64,000 nucleotides of DNA from Microcella flavibacter (GCF_012530535.1 NZ_CP051299.1:620001-684000); one strand, 5' to 3'; counted from the stretch's first letter, positions 44,615-53,963 are shown. Notes: generated from the sequence alone by a model not told the origin. Program-made: numbers and translations.

Positions 44615-45544
44615 GTGGCGGCGCTGCTCGGCCCCGCCGAGGTGCGCGACCTCGCCGCGCTGCTCGGTGTGACGCCGACGAAGAAGCTCGGCCAGAACTT
44701 CGTGCACGACGGCAACACGGTGCGGCGCATCGTTCAGGCGGCGCAGCTGCCCGCGGGCGCGACCGTGCTCGAGGTGGGGCCCGGGCTCGGCTCGCTCACC
44801 CTCGGGCTGCTCGAGGCCGGGCATCCCGTCGTCGCCGTCGAGATCGACAAGCGCCTCGCCGCCCAGCTGCCCCTCACCGTCGAGGCGATGCAGCCGGGCG
44901 CGCCGCTCACGGTCGTGACCGCCGACGCGATGAAGGTGGATGCTCTGCCCGCGGCACCGTCCGCGCTCGTGGCGAACCTGCCGTACAACATCTCGGTGCC
45001 CGTGCTGCTGCACCTGCTCGCGACGTTCCCGAGCATCGAGCGCACCCTCGTCATGGTGCAGGCCGAGGTCGGCCAGCGCCTCGCCGCCCTGCCCGGCTCG
45101 AAGATCTACGGCAGCCCCTCGGTCAAGGCCGCCTGGTACGGGCAGTGGAGGCTCTCGGGGCTCGTCAGCCGGCAGGTGTTCTGGCCGGTGCCGAACGTCG
45201 ACAGCGTGCTCGTCGGCATGGCCGGCCGCACCGCGCCTCCCGGCACCGAGGCCGAGCGCCAGCGCCTCTTCGCCCTCGTCGACGCGGCCTTCGGGCAGCG
45301 CCGCAAGATGCTGCGGCAGTCGCTCAGCGCGCTGTTCGGCTCCTCCGGGGCGGCGAGCGCGGCGCTCGAGGCCGCGGGGCTCGACCCCACGGCGCGGGGG
45401 GAGGAGCTCGTCATGCCGCAGTTCCTCGCGCTCGCGCGGGTCGCCGAGTTCGCGCCGGGTTCAGTTGCTGAGGCTGCTGCAGCGGTTGGCCCGGCCGGGT
45501 CGGGTGCCTCGGCCGATGCGCCCGGCGACTGCGCCGACGCCTGA
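44615..45544 (+). CDS. rsmA: 16S rRNA dimethyladenosine transferase
   Basis: A 309-residue SAM-dependent methyltransferase that dimethylates A1518 and A1519 of 16S r[19 protein letters not shown], the SAM motif [19 protein letters not shown] and the catalytic [12 protein letters not shown] are present. It starts with GTG directly after the tatD stop. In mycobacteria a resuscitation-promoting factor gene (rpfB) lies between tatD and rsmA; it is missing here. The C-terminal 40 residues are a low-complexity Ala/Gly tail. Confidence 0.94.
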   Translation: MAALLGPAEVRDLAALLGVTPTKKLGQNFVHDGNTVRRIVQAAQLPAGATVLEVGPGLGSLTLGLLEAGHPVVAVEIDKRLAAQLPLTVEAMQPGAPLTVVTADAMKVDALPAAPSALVANLPYNISVPVLLHLLATFPSIERTLVMVQAEVGQRLAALPGSKIYGSPSVKAAWYGQWRLSGLVSRQVFWPVPNVDSVLVGMAGRTAPPGTEAERQRLFALVDAAFGQRRKMLRQSLSALFGSSGAASAALEAAGLDPTARGEELVMPQFLALARVAEFAPGSVAEAAAAVGPAGSGASADAPGDCADA

Positions 45545-45556
45545 GCCGGGCATCCC

Positions 45557-46534
45557 GTGCCCGCATCGCGCCGCTTCTTCGTGCCCCTGCCGCTCATCGC
45601 GGTCGGGGCGGTCGCCGGCGGCGCGCTCGGGATGCTCGTCCCCGAGCTCGGCGCCACCCCCGACGCCGTCGTGCTCGCCGTCGTCGCGCTGGCCGCGCTG
45701 ATCGTGCTGCTGCCCGTGCCGCTGGTCTCGTTCGGCCGGGCGGTGCTCGAGCGGGAGCTGCTGCTCGCCGTGCTCGGCCACGCCCTCGTCGTCGCCCCGC
45801 TGCTCGTGTTCGTGCTGAGCCGGGTCGTCGTCACCGACCCCGACCTGCAGTTCGGCCTCATCCTCGCGCTGCTCGCGCCCGCGGTCGGCGTCGTCGTCGA
45901 GATCGCCCGCCGGGCGGGGGCGGCGGCCGAGCAGCTCGCCGCGCTCGCGCCGCTCGTGCTGCTGTCGCAGGCCGTGACGCTGCCCGGTCTCATGGCGCTG
46001 CTCGGGGCGCGCGACGGCATCCTCACGATCGAGGCGCCGCTCTTCCCGCTGTTCGTCGGCGCGGGCATCCTGCTGCCGGTTCTCGTCGCCTTCCTGCTGC
46101 AGCGCGGCGGGGTGCGCCGGCCGCGACTCGCGACCGCCGTGCGCCGCGGGGGAGCGGCCGCCGTGCCCGCGACCGCGCTCGCCGCCCTCGTCGTCGCCGC
46201 CGTGCTCGTGCCGCGCTCGCTCGAGCGCCTGCCCCTGCTGCAGGAGGTCGCGCCGCTCTTCGGCGTCTACCTCATCCTCATGGCGCCGATCGGCATCCTC
46301 GTCGGCACCGCGGCGGGCCTGCGCATCGGGCAGGTGCGTGCGGTCGCGTTCAGCGGCGGCGCCCGCACGGGGCTGCTCGTGCTGCCGATCGCGCTCGCGT
46401 TCCCCGCCGACTTCTCGCTCGTGCCGCTCGTCGTCGTCACGTGGATGGCGGTCGAGTCGATCGGCCTCACGGTCTACCGCTTCGTCATCCCCTCGGTGAC
46501 CCAGCAGTCGAAGGGGCCGCTGGCGCAGGACTAG
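45557..46534 (+). CDS. ACR3/bile-acid symporter-fold transporter
   Basis: A 325-residue protein with about 9-10 membrane segments. FSGGARTGLLVLPIALAFP near residue 270 matches the conserved cross-over helix of the BASS/ACR3 superfamily, and FGLILALLAPAVGVVVEIARRAG matches the first inverted-repeat unit. It may export arsenite or import an organic anion; no arsR or arsC neighbour is seen, so the substrate is open. GTG start 12 bases after rsmA, so it probably belongs to the same transcript. It overlaps the convergent rlmC stop by 4 bases. Confidence 0.75.
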   Translation: MPASRRFFVPLPLIAVGAVAGGALGMLVPELGATPDAVVLAVVALAALIVLLPVPLVSFGRAVLERELLLAVLGHALVVAPLLVFVLSRVVVTDPDLQFGLILALLAPAVGVVVEIARRAGAAAEQLAALAPLVLLSQAVTLPGLMALLGARDGILTIEAPLFPLFVGAGILLPVLVAFLLQRGGVRRPRLATAVRRGGAAAVPATALAALVVAAVLVPRSLERLPLLQEVAPLFGVYLILMAPIGILVGTAAGLRIGQVRAVAFSGGARTGLLVLPIALAFPADFSLVPLVVVTWMAVESIGLTVYRFVIPSVTQQSKGPLAQD

Positions 46535-47655
46535 CGGCGCTCGAGCAGCACCATCACCTCGGCGTGCGTCGACTGCGGGAACATGTCGAACAGCCGCGCC
46601 TCGCGCACGCGGTACGCGGGCATGAGCTCCAGGTCGCGGGCGAGGGTCGTCGCGTTGCAGCTCGAGTAGACGATGGTCGGGATGCCCGAGGATTCGAGCC
46701 CGGTCGCGAGGGCCTCCCCGAGGCCGCGCCGCGGCGGGTTGACGATCACGAGGTCGGGCAGGGAGCCGGGAAGCCCGCCGGCGAGCGCCGCCGTCGCGTC
46801 GCCGACGACGAACGAGAGCCCGGGCATCCCCGCCCCCGCCAGGCGCGCGCTCTCGACGGCGTCCGCGCTCAGCTCGAGCCCCGTGACGGTGCGCCCGGGT
46901 GCCGCGACGTGCAGCGCGAAGCCGCCGACCCCGCAGTACAGGTCCCAGACGGAGGACGGACTGACACGCTCGACCCACTCCCGCCCCTGCCGGTACAGCT
47001 CGCCGGCGATGGCGGTGTTGGTCTGCACGAAGCTCTGCGGTCGCACCTGCAGGGTCGCGTCGCCGACGCGCATGGGCAGGGTCGACTGCTCGGTCAGCAC
47101 GACCTCCTCGGCGCCCTCGACGACGGCCTTGTGGTCGGGGTGCAGGTTGGCGGTGACCACGACGGCGCGGGGGAGCGCCTGCTGCAGCGACGGCAGGGCG
47201 CGGCGCAGGGCATCCAGTCGCGCGCGCGAGCGCAGCACGAACCGCACCATCAGGCCCCCGTCGGCCGCCTCGGTGACGATGAGGTACTTGAGCTCGCCCC
47301 GCCGCGCCGGCACGTCGTAGGGCTCGAGCCCGGCCGCCGTGATCGTGGCGATGAGGGGCGCGAACGCGGCGCGGATGCCCGGCGCGATGATGCCGCAGTG
47401 CCGCAGGTCGACGCCCCGCCCGCGGCCGTCGAGCACGCCGAGGGTCGGCTGCGCCGCGGTTCCGCCGACGACCATCTTCGCCTTGGCGCGGAACCCCGAC
47501 TCGGCGCTCGCCGCGGCCGGCGACCAGACGGCGTCGGGATGCCCGGCGAGCAGCGCGCGCACGCTGCGCTGCTTCTCGGCCAGCTGCGCGGCGTACGGCA
47601 CGCCCATGAGGGTGCACGAGCGGCACAGACCGGCATCGAAGTAGGAGCACTGCAT
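46531..47655 (-). CDS. rlmC: 23S rRNA (uracil(747)-C5)-methyltransferase
   Basis: A 374-residue RumB/TrmA-type RNA methyltransferase. N-terminal cysteines in MQCSYFDAGLCRSCTLMG belong to the Fe-S cluster motif of RlmC. SAM-binding DLYCGVGGFALH, NPPRRGLGEAL and the catalytic Cys in YSSCNATTLARDL follow. It methylates U747 of 23S rRNA. TAGCCT lies 9 bases before the ATG. It diverges from a TetR regulator, with 65 bases between starts. Confidence 0.92.
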   Translation of the reverse strand: MQCSYFDAGLCRSCTLMGVPYAAQLAEKQRSVRALLAGHPDAVWSPAAASAESGFRAKAKMVVGGTAAQPTLGVLDGRGRGVDLRHCGIIAPGIRAAFAPLIATITAAGLEPYDVPARRGELKYLIVTEAADGGLMVRFVLRSRARLDALRRALPSLQQALPRAVVVTANLHPDHKAVVEGAEEVVLTEQSTLPMRVGDATLQVRPQSFVQTNTAIAGELYRQGREWVERVSPSSVWDLYCGVGGFALHVAAPGRTVTGLELSADAVESARLAGAGMPGLSFVVGDATAALAGGLPGSLPDLVIVNPPRRGLGEALATGLESSGIPTIVYSSCNATTLARDLELMPAYRVREARLFDMFPQSTHAEVMVLLERR

Positions 47656-47696
47656 AGCCCGCTCAGGCTAGCCGCCGCCACACTCAGCGAAATCTC

Positions 47697-47725
47697 TGCA
47701 TCGGTGCATATTATGCATTGGTGCA
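47697..47725. promoter_or_regulatory. Nested operator of TetR regulator, overlapping its -10
   Basis: TGCATA-T-TATGCA (47705-47717) is a perfect dyad centred at 47711, nested in outer TGCA pairs at 47697-47700 and 47722-47725 with the same centre. It contains the -10 TATTAT (47709-47714), 6 bases before the GTG at 47721. Autorepression is the natural reading. Confidence 0.65.
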
Positions 47726-48407
47726 AGAAATCCTGACCCCGACCCGGCCGACCGCCGCGGCCGACGCCGCCGCCAGCACGCCCGCCGCCCCCGGTCTGCG
47801 CGAGCGCAACCGCCGCGAGACCTGGGCCGCCCTCTACGAGGCCGCCGCCACCCTCGCCGAGCAGCACGGCCCCGGCGCCGTGACCGTCGACGACATCGCC
47901 GCGCGCGCCGGGGTCTCGAAGCGCACCTTCTTCAACTACTTCGCCACGAAGGAGGACGCGATCCTCGGGTTCCGCGAGCCGCGGCTCAGCCCCGAGTCGA
48001 TCGAGGCCTTCCGCGCCAGCCCCGCGCCCGCCGTCGACCGCACGGTCGCGCTCATCATGGCGGCCATCCACGGCTCGACCGACGCCCCCAACACCCGCGG
48101 GCGCCGCACCGCGCTCGTGCGCAAGCACCCCGAGCTGCGCGGGCGCCTCGACGCGCTCGCCTCGCAGCTCGAGTCTCTCGTCGCGCCCCTCGTGTCCGAG
48201 CACTTCGGCGTCGAGCATGTGCCGCTCGACGCCCCCGCTCCGCGCAGCCCCGAGCAGCGCCGCGCGACCGCGGCGTTCATGCTCGCCGGCACGGTCGTGC
48301 GCTTCGCCTACAAGACCGACCTGGCGGGCATGGCGGCCGGCGCCGAGCATCCCGCCCTCGTCGACGCCCTCGACACCTTCCGCGACCTCCTGAGAGCCGA
48401 TTCATGA
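47721..48407 (+). CDS. TetR family regulator
   Basis: A 228-residue regulator. The TetR DNA-binding domain is clear: WAALYEAAATLAEQHGPGAVTVDDIAARAGVSKRTFFNYFATKEDAIL (about 30-80). The rest is the helical ligand/dimerisation domain. It overlaps a DHA2 efflux gene by 4 bases (ATGA), so it is most likely a local repressor of drug efflux. GTG at 47721 is supported by TATTAT 6 bases upstream; a TTG at 47718 is less likely. Confidence 0.88.
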   Translation: MQEILTPTRPTAAADAAASTPAAPGLRERNRRETWAALYEAAATLAEQHGPGAVTVDDIAARAGVSKRTFFNYFATKEDAILGFREPRLSPESIEAFRASPAPAVDRTVALIMAAIHGSTDAPNTRGRRTALVRKHPELRGRLDALASQLESLVAPLVSEHFGVEHVPLDAPAPRSPEQRRATAAFMLAGTVVRFAYKTDLAGMAAGAEHPALVDALDTFRDLLRADS

Positions 48408-50113
48408 CCCGCACCGACCCCGCGACCGCCCCTGCCCCGACCGCCGACGCCCACGCCCGCCGCACCCTGCTGCTGCTCTTCATCACGCTCATGGTCGTGA
48501 TGCTGCTCGCCTCGCTGAGCCAGATGGTGCTCTCGAGCGCCCTGCCGACCCTCGTCGGCGAGCTCGGCGGCGCCGAGCACCTCGCCTGGGTCATCACCGC
48601 CTACCTGCTGGCCTCGACCATCACGATGCCGGTCTACGGCAAGGTCAGCGACATGCTCGGCCGCAAGCCGCTGCTCATCGTCGCCGTGCTGCTGTTCGTC
48701 GCCGGCTCGATCCTCGGCGGCCTCGCCACCGACATGACGACGCTCATCCTCGCCCGCGGCGTGCAGGGCCTCGGCGGCGGCGGGCTCATGGTGCTCTCGC
48801 AGGCCGCGATCGCCGACGTCGTGCCGGCGCGCGAGCGCGGCAAGTACATGGGCGTCATGGGCGGCGTGTTCGCGCTGTCCTCCGTCGCGGGGCCGCTGCT
48901 GGGCGGCTTCTTCACAGAGGGACCGGGATGGCGCTGGACGTTCTGGATGAACGTGCCGCTGGGCATCCTCGCCATCGTCGCGATCATCGTGCTCATGCGC
49001 CTGCCGCGCCCCGACCGCGCCTCGACGCCGCGTATCGACGCGCTCGGCATGGCCCTGCTCGCCATCGCGACGACCGGCGTCGTGCTCATCGGCACCTGGG
49101 CCGGGTCGACCTACGCCTGGGCCTCGCCGCAGATCCTCGGCCTCGCGCTCGGCACGATCGTCGCCGGAACCCTCTTCGTGCTCGTCGAGCGCCGGGCGGC
49201 CGAGCCGGTGATCCCGCTGCACCTGTTCCGTTCGCGCGACTTCGTACTCGCGACCGTCGCCGCGCTGCTCGTCAGCGTCGCCATGTTCGGCGCGATCGGC
49301 TACCTGCCGACGTACTTCCAGATGGCCGCCGGCGCGACCGCGACCGAGGCGGGCCTGCTGATGATCCCGATGATGGGAGCGCTGCTGCTCACCTCGATGA
49401 TCACCGGCGCCGTCGTCTCGCGCACCGGGCGCTACAAGCTCATGCCCATCCTTGGCACCGTCGTGCTCGCGATCGGCCTGGGCCTGCTCGGCACCGTCAC
49501 CGTCGCCACCCCGGTCGCCCTCATCGGCGTCTACATCGGCGTGATCGGCGTCGGGCTCGGCACGAGCATGCAGATCATGACGCTCATCGTGCAGAACGCG
49601 TTCTCGCACCGCGAGGTCGGCACGGCCACCGCCGCGCACACCTTCTTCCGGCAGGTGGGCGGCAGTCTCGGCTCGGCCGTCGTGGGCTCGGTCTTCGCCG
49701 CGCGCCTCGCCGGCCTGTTCGCCGAGCGACTGCCCGAGGAGGCCGGCGCCGCCGGATCGACCGGCTCGCTCACCCCGCAGCTCGTGCAGTCGCTGCCCGA
49801 CGCGCTGCGGGTGCCGATCGTCGAGTCGTACAACGAGGCGCTCATCCCGATCTTCCTCGTCATGGTGCCCATCGCGCTGCTGTCGGTCGTCGTCATGCTC
49901 TTCATCCGCGAGGTGCCGCTCGCCACGACGATCGAGCGCGGCATCCCCGCCGAGTCGCTCGCCGAGGGGCAGCTGCAGCAGCCGGCCGAGTCCTCGGCCG
50001 ACGATGCGGTTCGGGATGCCCCTGCCGAGCCCGCGCGCGCGACCGAGCTCATCGGCGGAGGCCGGCGGCTCGCCCCCGGCACCGACCCCGCCGACGCGCC
50101 CCGCCGCCGCTGA
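48404..50113 (+). CDS. MFS multidrug transporter, DHA2/EmrB-QacA type
   Basis: A 569-residue transporter with about 14 membrane segments. Motif A appears as GKVSDMLGRKPLL and motif C-like residues as GVFALSSVAGPLLGGFF, with WRWTFWMNVPLGILA typical of the DHA2 family. It should expel lipophilic toxic compounds using the proton gradient. The soluble C-terminal tail of about 55 residues is rich in Ala, Glu and Pro. It is coupled to the upstream TetR gene and probably controlled by the nested operator at 47697-47725. Confidence 0.9.
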   Translation: MTRTDPATAPAPTADAHARRTLLLLFITLMVVMLLASLSQMVLSSALPTLVGELGGAEHLAWVITAYLLASTITMPVYGKVSDMLGRKPLLIVAVLLFVAGSILGGLATDMTTLILARGVQGLGGGGLMVLSQAAIADVVPARERGKYMGVMGGVFALSSVAGPLLGGFFTEGPGWRWTFWMNVPLGILAIVAIIVLMRLPRPDRASTPRIDALGMALLAIATTGVVLIGTWAGSTYAWASPQILGLALGTIVAGTLFVLVERRAAEPVIPLHLFRSRDFVLATVAALLVSVAMFGAIGYLPTYFQMAAGATATEAGLLMIPMMGALLLTSMITGAVVSRTGRYKLMPILGTVVLAIGLGLLGTVTVATPVALIGVYIGVIGVGLGTSMQIMTLIVQNAFSHREVGTATAAHTFFRQVGGSLGSAVVGSVFAARLAGLFAERLPEEAGAAGSTGSLTPQLVQSLPDALRVPIVESYNEALIPIFLVMVPIALLSVVVMLFIREVPLATTIERGIPAESLAEGQLQQPAESSADDAVRDAPAEPARATELIGGGRRLAPGTDPADAPRRR

Positions 50114-50159
50114 GCGGAGCCGCTGACGCGGCCGCGCGCCGCATGTCGGCCCGCCCCGC

Positions 50160-50249
50160 GTGTCCGTCTGGCGCGGTCGATCCGCGAAAGGACGGCGGGT
50201 CGCGGGCGACTCGCCGACCGGAGCGCCAGGAACCGCGCAGGACGGACAC
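50160..50249. repeat. 90-base structured inverted-repeat element A
   Basis: Outer arms at 50160-50177 and 50232-50249 (GTGTCCGTC and GACGGACAC at the ends, two mismatches within 18) enclose 54 bases that contain an inner hairpin, CGGCGGGTCGC paired with GCGACTCGCCG. It lies downstream of the MFS gene. Its size and architecture match the element at 53860-53948. Confidence 0.65.
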
Positions 50250-50303
50250 TGCGCGGAGTGGGACCGCTGCGGGAGCACGCCGAACCCACGGCGGGCGTGC
50301 GCA

Positions 50304-50309
50304 TAGGGT
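50304..50309 (+). promoter_or_regulatory. -10 element, leaderless promoter of ispE
   Basis: TAGGGT with a 6-base spacer to the ATG at 50316. Confidence 0.55.
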
Positions 50310-50315
50310 GGGGGC

Positions 50316-51254
50316 ATGACCGCGGCGGCTCCTCCGATCCGAGTGGTGCACGTCACGGCACCGGGCAAGATCAACGTGTTCATGAAGGTCGGCGCCCTGC
50401 TGGAGGACGGGTACCACGACGTCGCCACCGCGTATCAGGCGCTGAGCATCCTGGAGCATGTTCGCGCCCGACCCGCCGATGACTTCTCGGTCTCGTTCAG
50501 CGGCCCCATCGACACCAGCGGCCTCGCGGTCGACGGCTCGAACCTCGCGATCCGCGCGGCGCGCCTGCTCGCTCGCGTCGCCGACTACCGCGGTGGCGTG
50601 CACCTCGACATCGAGAAGCACGTGCCCATCGCGGGCGGCATGGGCGGCGGCTCGGCCGACGCCGCCGCGACCCTCGTCGCCTGCGACCACCTGTGGGGCA
50701 CCAACCTCGGCCGCGACGAGCTGCTGAGCCTCGCCGCCGAGCTCGGGGCCGACGTGCCCTTCGCGCTCATGGGCGGCACCGCCGTCGGCACGGGCCGCGG
50801 CGACCGCCTCTCGCCCGCGCTCGCGCAGGGCACGTTCCACTGGGTGCTCGTGCTCGCCGACGTCGGGCTCTCGACGCCGCAGGTCTACAGCGAGCTCGAT
50901 GAGCACCGCGAGCGCCACGTGCACGACATCGCACCCGCCGTCGAGGCGCCGACCGTCGACGTCGAGGTGCTGCAGGCGCTGCGCGCGGGGGATCCGCACC
51001 AGCTCGCCGAGTACCTGCACAACGATCTGCAGGCGCCCGCGCTGCACCTCGAGCCGAGCCTCTCGCGCACCATCGAGGAGGGCGAGCGGGCGGGAGCCCT
51101 TTCCGGCATCGTCTCGGGCTCTGGCCCGACGGTGGCGTTCCTCGCCGCCGACGCCGACGCGGCGCTCGAGCTGCAGGTGGCGCTGAGCGCCGGCCGTCAC
51201 CGCGTCATCCGGGCGACGGGCCCGGTTCACGGAGCGCGGGTCGTCTCCGGCTGA
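50316..51254 (+). CDS. ispE: 4-diphosphocytidyl-2-C-methyl-D-erythritol kinase
   Basis: A 312-residue GHMP kinase of the MEP isoprenoid pathway. [13 protein letters not shown] at the start, the ATP loop [20 protein letters not shown] and the C-terminal GSGPTVAFL are all present. It phosphorylates CDP-methylerythritol. In mycobacteria it follows rsmA directly; here about 4.8 kb with a transporter, rlmC and a TetR/MFS pair intervene. Its last 28 bases overlap the end of convergent lspA. Confidence 0.93.
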   Translation: MTAAAPPIRVVHVTAPGKINVFMKVGALLEDGYHDVATAYQALSILEHVRARPADDFSVSFSGPIDTSGLAVDGSNLAIRAARLLARVADYRGGVHLDIEKHVPIAGGMGGGSADAAATLVACDHLWGTNLGRDELLSLAAELGADVPFALMGGTAVGTGRGDRLSPALAQGTFHWVLVLADVGLSTPQVYSELDEHRERHVHDIAPAVEAPTVDVEVLQALRAGDPHQLAEYLHNDLQAPALHLEPSLSRTIEEGERAGALSGIVSGSGPTVAFLAADADAALELQVALSAGRHRVIRATGPVHGARVVSG

Positions 51255-51880
51255 TCGCTCGCGGGCTCGGGGCGTCTCGGGTTGACCGCGAGCAGGCTCA
51301 GCAGCGCGACGCTGATAGCGCCGGCGACGATGAAGATGTCCGTCACGTTGCCGATGAAGAGACCGCCGTAGTCGATGAAGTCGACGATCTCGCCGCGCGC
51401 GAAGCCCGGCTGGCGGAACAGCCGGTCGCCCAGGTGGCTGATCGCGCCGCCGAACAGCGAACCGAGTGCGATCGACCACCGCACGCTCGAGACGCGCGAG
51501 ACGAAGACGGCGATCGCGATGACGGCGATCGCGGCGACGGCGGTGATGATCCAGGTGTAGTCGCCGCCGATGCCGAACGCGGCGCCGGGGTTGTAGACGA
51601 GGCGCCACTCGATGACGTCGCCGATGACGGGGTAGCCGACTCCGGGTTCCAGCTCGGTCTCCGCCCAGAATTTCGTGCCCTGGTCGAGCACGATGACGCC
51701 GAAGGCGAGCAGCAGCGTCCAGGGCAGCACCCGGCGGATGCGGCGACGGACGGCGGGGTTCGCGAGCGAGGTGCGAGCATCCCCCACCTCGGTCGGCGCT
51801 GTCTGGGTCGGCGCCGCGGCGGAGGCCTCGGCGTCGGTCGCGGGCACGGCGGAGTCGTCGGGGCGTTCGGCGGCGGGCAT
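51227..51880 (-). CDS. lspA: Lipoprotein signal peptidase
   Basis: A 217-residue aspartic protease of the membrane that cleaves prolipoproteins. Four hydrophobic segments, [18 protein letters not shown], and the catalytic Asp residues in [10 protein letters not shown] and GNVTDIFIV fit LspA, with a polar N-terminal extension of about 50 residues. ATG at 51880 has CAGAAT 7 bases upstream and GGGAGG near it; an ATG at 51889 would add three residues. The C-terminus overlaps ispE by 28 bases on the opposite strand. Confidence 0.9.
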   Translation of the reverse strand: MPAAERPDDSAVPATDAEASAAAPTQTAPTEVGDARTSLANPAVRRRIRRVLPWTLLLAFGVIVLDQGTKFWAETELEPGVGYPVIGDVIEWRLVYNPGAAFGIGGDYTWIITAVAAIAVIAIAVFVSRVSSVRWSIALGSLFGGAISHLGDRLFRQPGFARGEIVDFIDYGGLFIGNVTDIFIVAGAISVALLSLLAVNPRRPEPASDQPETTRAP

Positions 51881-51900
51881 GCCTCCCATTCTGCCCTGGC

Positions 51901-51906
51901 TAGGCT
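51901..51906 (+). promoter_or_regulatory. -10 element, leaderless promoter of ABC-F gene
   Basis: TAGGCT with a 6-base spacer to the GTG at 51913. Confidence 0.55.
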
Positions 51907-51912
51907 CGTGCG

Positions 51913-53805
51913 GTGGCCCATCTGCTGGGGGCGGAAGCCCTCCACCTCGAGTTCCCGACCCGCGTCGTCTTCGACGGGGTCTCCGTCGGCGTCGACGAGG
52001 GCGACCGCATCGGCATCGTCGGCCGCAACGGCGACGGCAAGTCGACGCTCATGCGCCTGCTGGCGGGCACCATGCAGCCCGACGACGGTCGCGTCACGCG
52101 GCGCCGCGGGGTCACGCTCGGGATGCTCGACCAGACCGACGCGCTCGACACGGGTCTGACCGTGCGCCAGTCGGTGGTGGGCGATCGTCCCGAGCACGAG
52201 TGGGCCGGCGACGGCCGGGTGCGGGATGTCCTCGCCGGGCTCATCGCCGACCTGCCCGGCGACGCGATCGTGGACGACCTCTCCGGAGGCCAGCGTCGCC
52301 GCGTCGCCCTCGCCAAGCTGCTCGTCGGCGACTGGCACATCGTCGCCCTCGACGAGCCCACCAACCACCTCGACATCTCGGGAGTCGCCTGGCTCGCCGA
52401 CCACCTGAAGCGCCGCTGGCCGGCGGGGCAGGGCGCGCTGCTGGTCGTGACCCACGACCGGTGGTTCCTGGACGAGGTCTCGAGCCTCACCTGGGAGGTG
52501 CACGACGGCATCGTCGAGCCCTTCGAGGGCGGCTACGCGGCCTACGTGCTGCAGCGCATGGAGCGCGACCGCCAGGCCTCGACGATCGAGGCGAAGCGCC
52601 AGAACCTGATGAAGAAGGAGCTCGCCTGGCTGCGCCGCGGAGCACCCGCGCGCACGGCGAAGCCGAAGTTCCGCATCGACGCGGCCAACGAGCTCATCGC
52701 CGACGTGCCGCCGCTGCGCAACACGGTGGCGCTGTCGCAGATGGCGACGGCGCGCCTCGGCAAGGACGTCGTCGACCTGCTCGACGTCGGCGTCAGCTAC
52801 GGCGACGACGTCGTGCTCGCCGACATCGAGTGGCGCATCGCCCCCGGCGAGCGCACCGGCATCCTCGGCGTGAACGGCGCGGGCAAGTCGACCCTGCTGG
52901 GCCTCATCGACGGCAGCGTGCAGCCGACCACGGGCCGGGTGAAGTTCGGCAAGACGGTGCGCATCGCGACCCTCGACCAGCAGCTGGGCGACCTCAGCGC
53001 CGTCATCGACGAGCGGGTCAGCGCGGTCATCGCGGCGAAGAAGACCACCTACGTCACCGACGGCAAGGAGCTCACGCCCGGGCAGCTGCTCGAGCGCCTG
53101 GGCTTCACGACGGCGCAGCTGTCGACGCCGGTGCGCAACCTCTCTGGCGGGCAGAAGCGCCGCCTGCAGCTGCTGCTCATCCTGCTCGACGAGCCGAACG
53201 TGCTCATCCTCGACGAGCCCACCAACGACATGGACACCGACATGCTCGCCGCCATCGAGGATCTGCTCGACGGCTGGCCGGGCACCCTCATCGTCGTGTC
53301 GCACGACCGGTACCTGCTCGAGCGGGTCACCGACCAGCAGTACGCGATCCTGCCCGGTGCGGACGGCGCGCGCCGGCTGCGGCACCTGCCGGGCGGGGTC
53401 GACGAGTACCTGCGGCTGCAGAAGGCCGAGACGCGGTCGGGGCAGGATGCCGGGCGCGCGACGGTCGCGTCGGTGACGTCGGGCGGGGCTGCGGGTGCGG
53501 GTTCCGAGGGTTCCGGCGGCGCCGCGGGCGCGGCCGGGTCGGGCGGGACGGGGTCGGGGTCGGCCGGGAGCGCGCCCGCGCTCTCCGGCGCCGAGCGCCG
53601 CACGGCCGAGAAGGAGCTCGCCGCCGCCGACCGCAAGATGGCGAAGCTGCAGGGTCAGGTGGCGGCGCTGCACGCGCGCCTCGCCGAGCACGACGCGAAC
53701 GACTACACCGGCATCGGCGCGCTGCACGAGGAGGTGCGGGTGCTCGAGGCGCAGCTCTCCGAGCTGGAGGAGCGCTGGCTCGAGCTCTCGGAGCGGCTCG
53801 CGTAG
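51913..53805 (+). CDS. ABC-F family ATPase
   Basis: A 630-residue protein with two ABC domains and no membrane segment. Domain 1 has GRNGDGKST, LSGGQRRRVALAKLL and LDEPTNHLD; domain 2 has GVNGAGKST, LSGGQKRRLQLLL and LDEPTND. A linker with MKKELAWLRRGAPARTAK lies between them, and a C-terminal coiled coil follows a Gly/Ala/Ser-rich linker of about 45 residues. ABC-F proteins act on the ribosome, in translation or antibiotic protection; the Uup-like C-terminal coiled coil is the closest match. GTG start with TAGGCT 6 bases upstream. Confidence 0.91.
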   Translation: MAHLLGAEALHLEFPTRVVFDGVSVGVDEGDRIGIVGRNGDGKSTLMRLLAGTMQPDDGRVTRRRGVTLGMLDQTDALDTGLTVRQSVVGDRPEHEWAGDGRVRDVLAGLIADLPGDAIVDDLSGGQRRRVALAKLLVGDWHIVALDEPTNHLDISGVAWLADHLKRRWPAGQGALLVVTHDRWFLDEVSSLTWEVHDGIVEPFEGGYAAYVLQRMERDRQASTIEAKRQNLMKKELAWLRRGAPARTAKPKFRIDAANELIADVPPLRNTVALSQMATARLGKDVVDLLDVGVSYGDDVVLADIEWRIAPGERTGILGVNGAGKSTLLGLIDGSVQPTTGRVKFGKTVRIATLDQQLGDLSAVIDERVSAVIAAKKTTYVTDGKELTPGQLLERLGFTTAQLSTPVRNLSGGQKRRLQLLLILLDEPNVLILDEPTNDMDTDMLAAIEDLLDGWPGTLIVVSHDRYLLERVTDQQYAILPGADGARRLRHLPGGVDEYLRLQKAETRSGQDAGRATVASVTSGGAAGAGSEGSGGAAGAAGSGGTGSGSAGSAPALSGAERRTAEKELAAADRKMAKLQGQVAALHARLAEHDANDYTGIGALHEEVRVLEAQLSELEERWLELSERLA

Positions 53806-53859
53806 GGCATCCCGCCCCGCCTCGCACCCCACGTGCCTCGGCGCCGGCGCGGCCGAGCC

Positions 53860-53948
53860 GTGTCCGCGATCAGGACGGCCGCGGCGCGTCGTGATGGTTT
53901 ACGGGGCGACACGCCGTGGTCGACCCCTCGAGTCCTGATCGCGGGCAC
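53860..53948. repeat. 90-base structured inverted-repeat element B
   Basis: Outer arms at 53860-53876 and 53932-53948 contain CCGCGATCAGGAC and its exact complement, 17 bases with one mismatch. The 55-base interior has its own hairpin (GGGGCGAC with GTCGACCCC). Like element A it begins GTGTCCG, has the same size and lies downstream of a gene end. Confidence 0.65.
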
Positions 53949-53963
53949 GCGCGGGCCGGGCTA

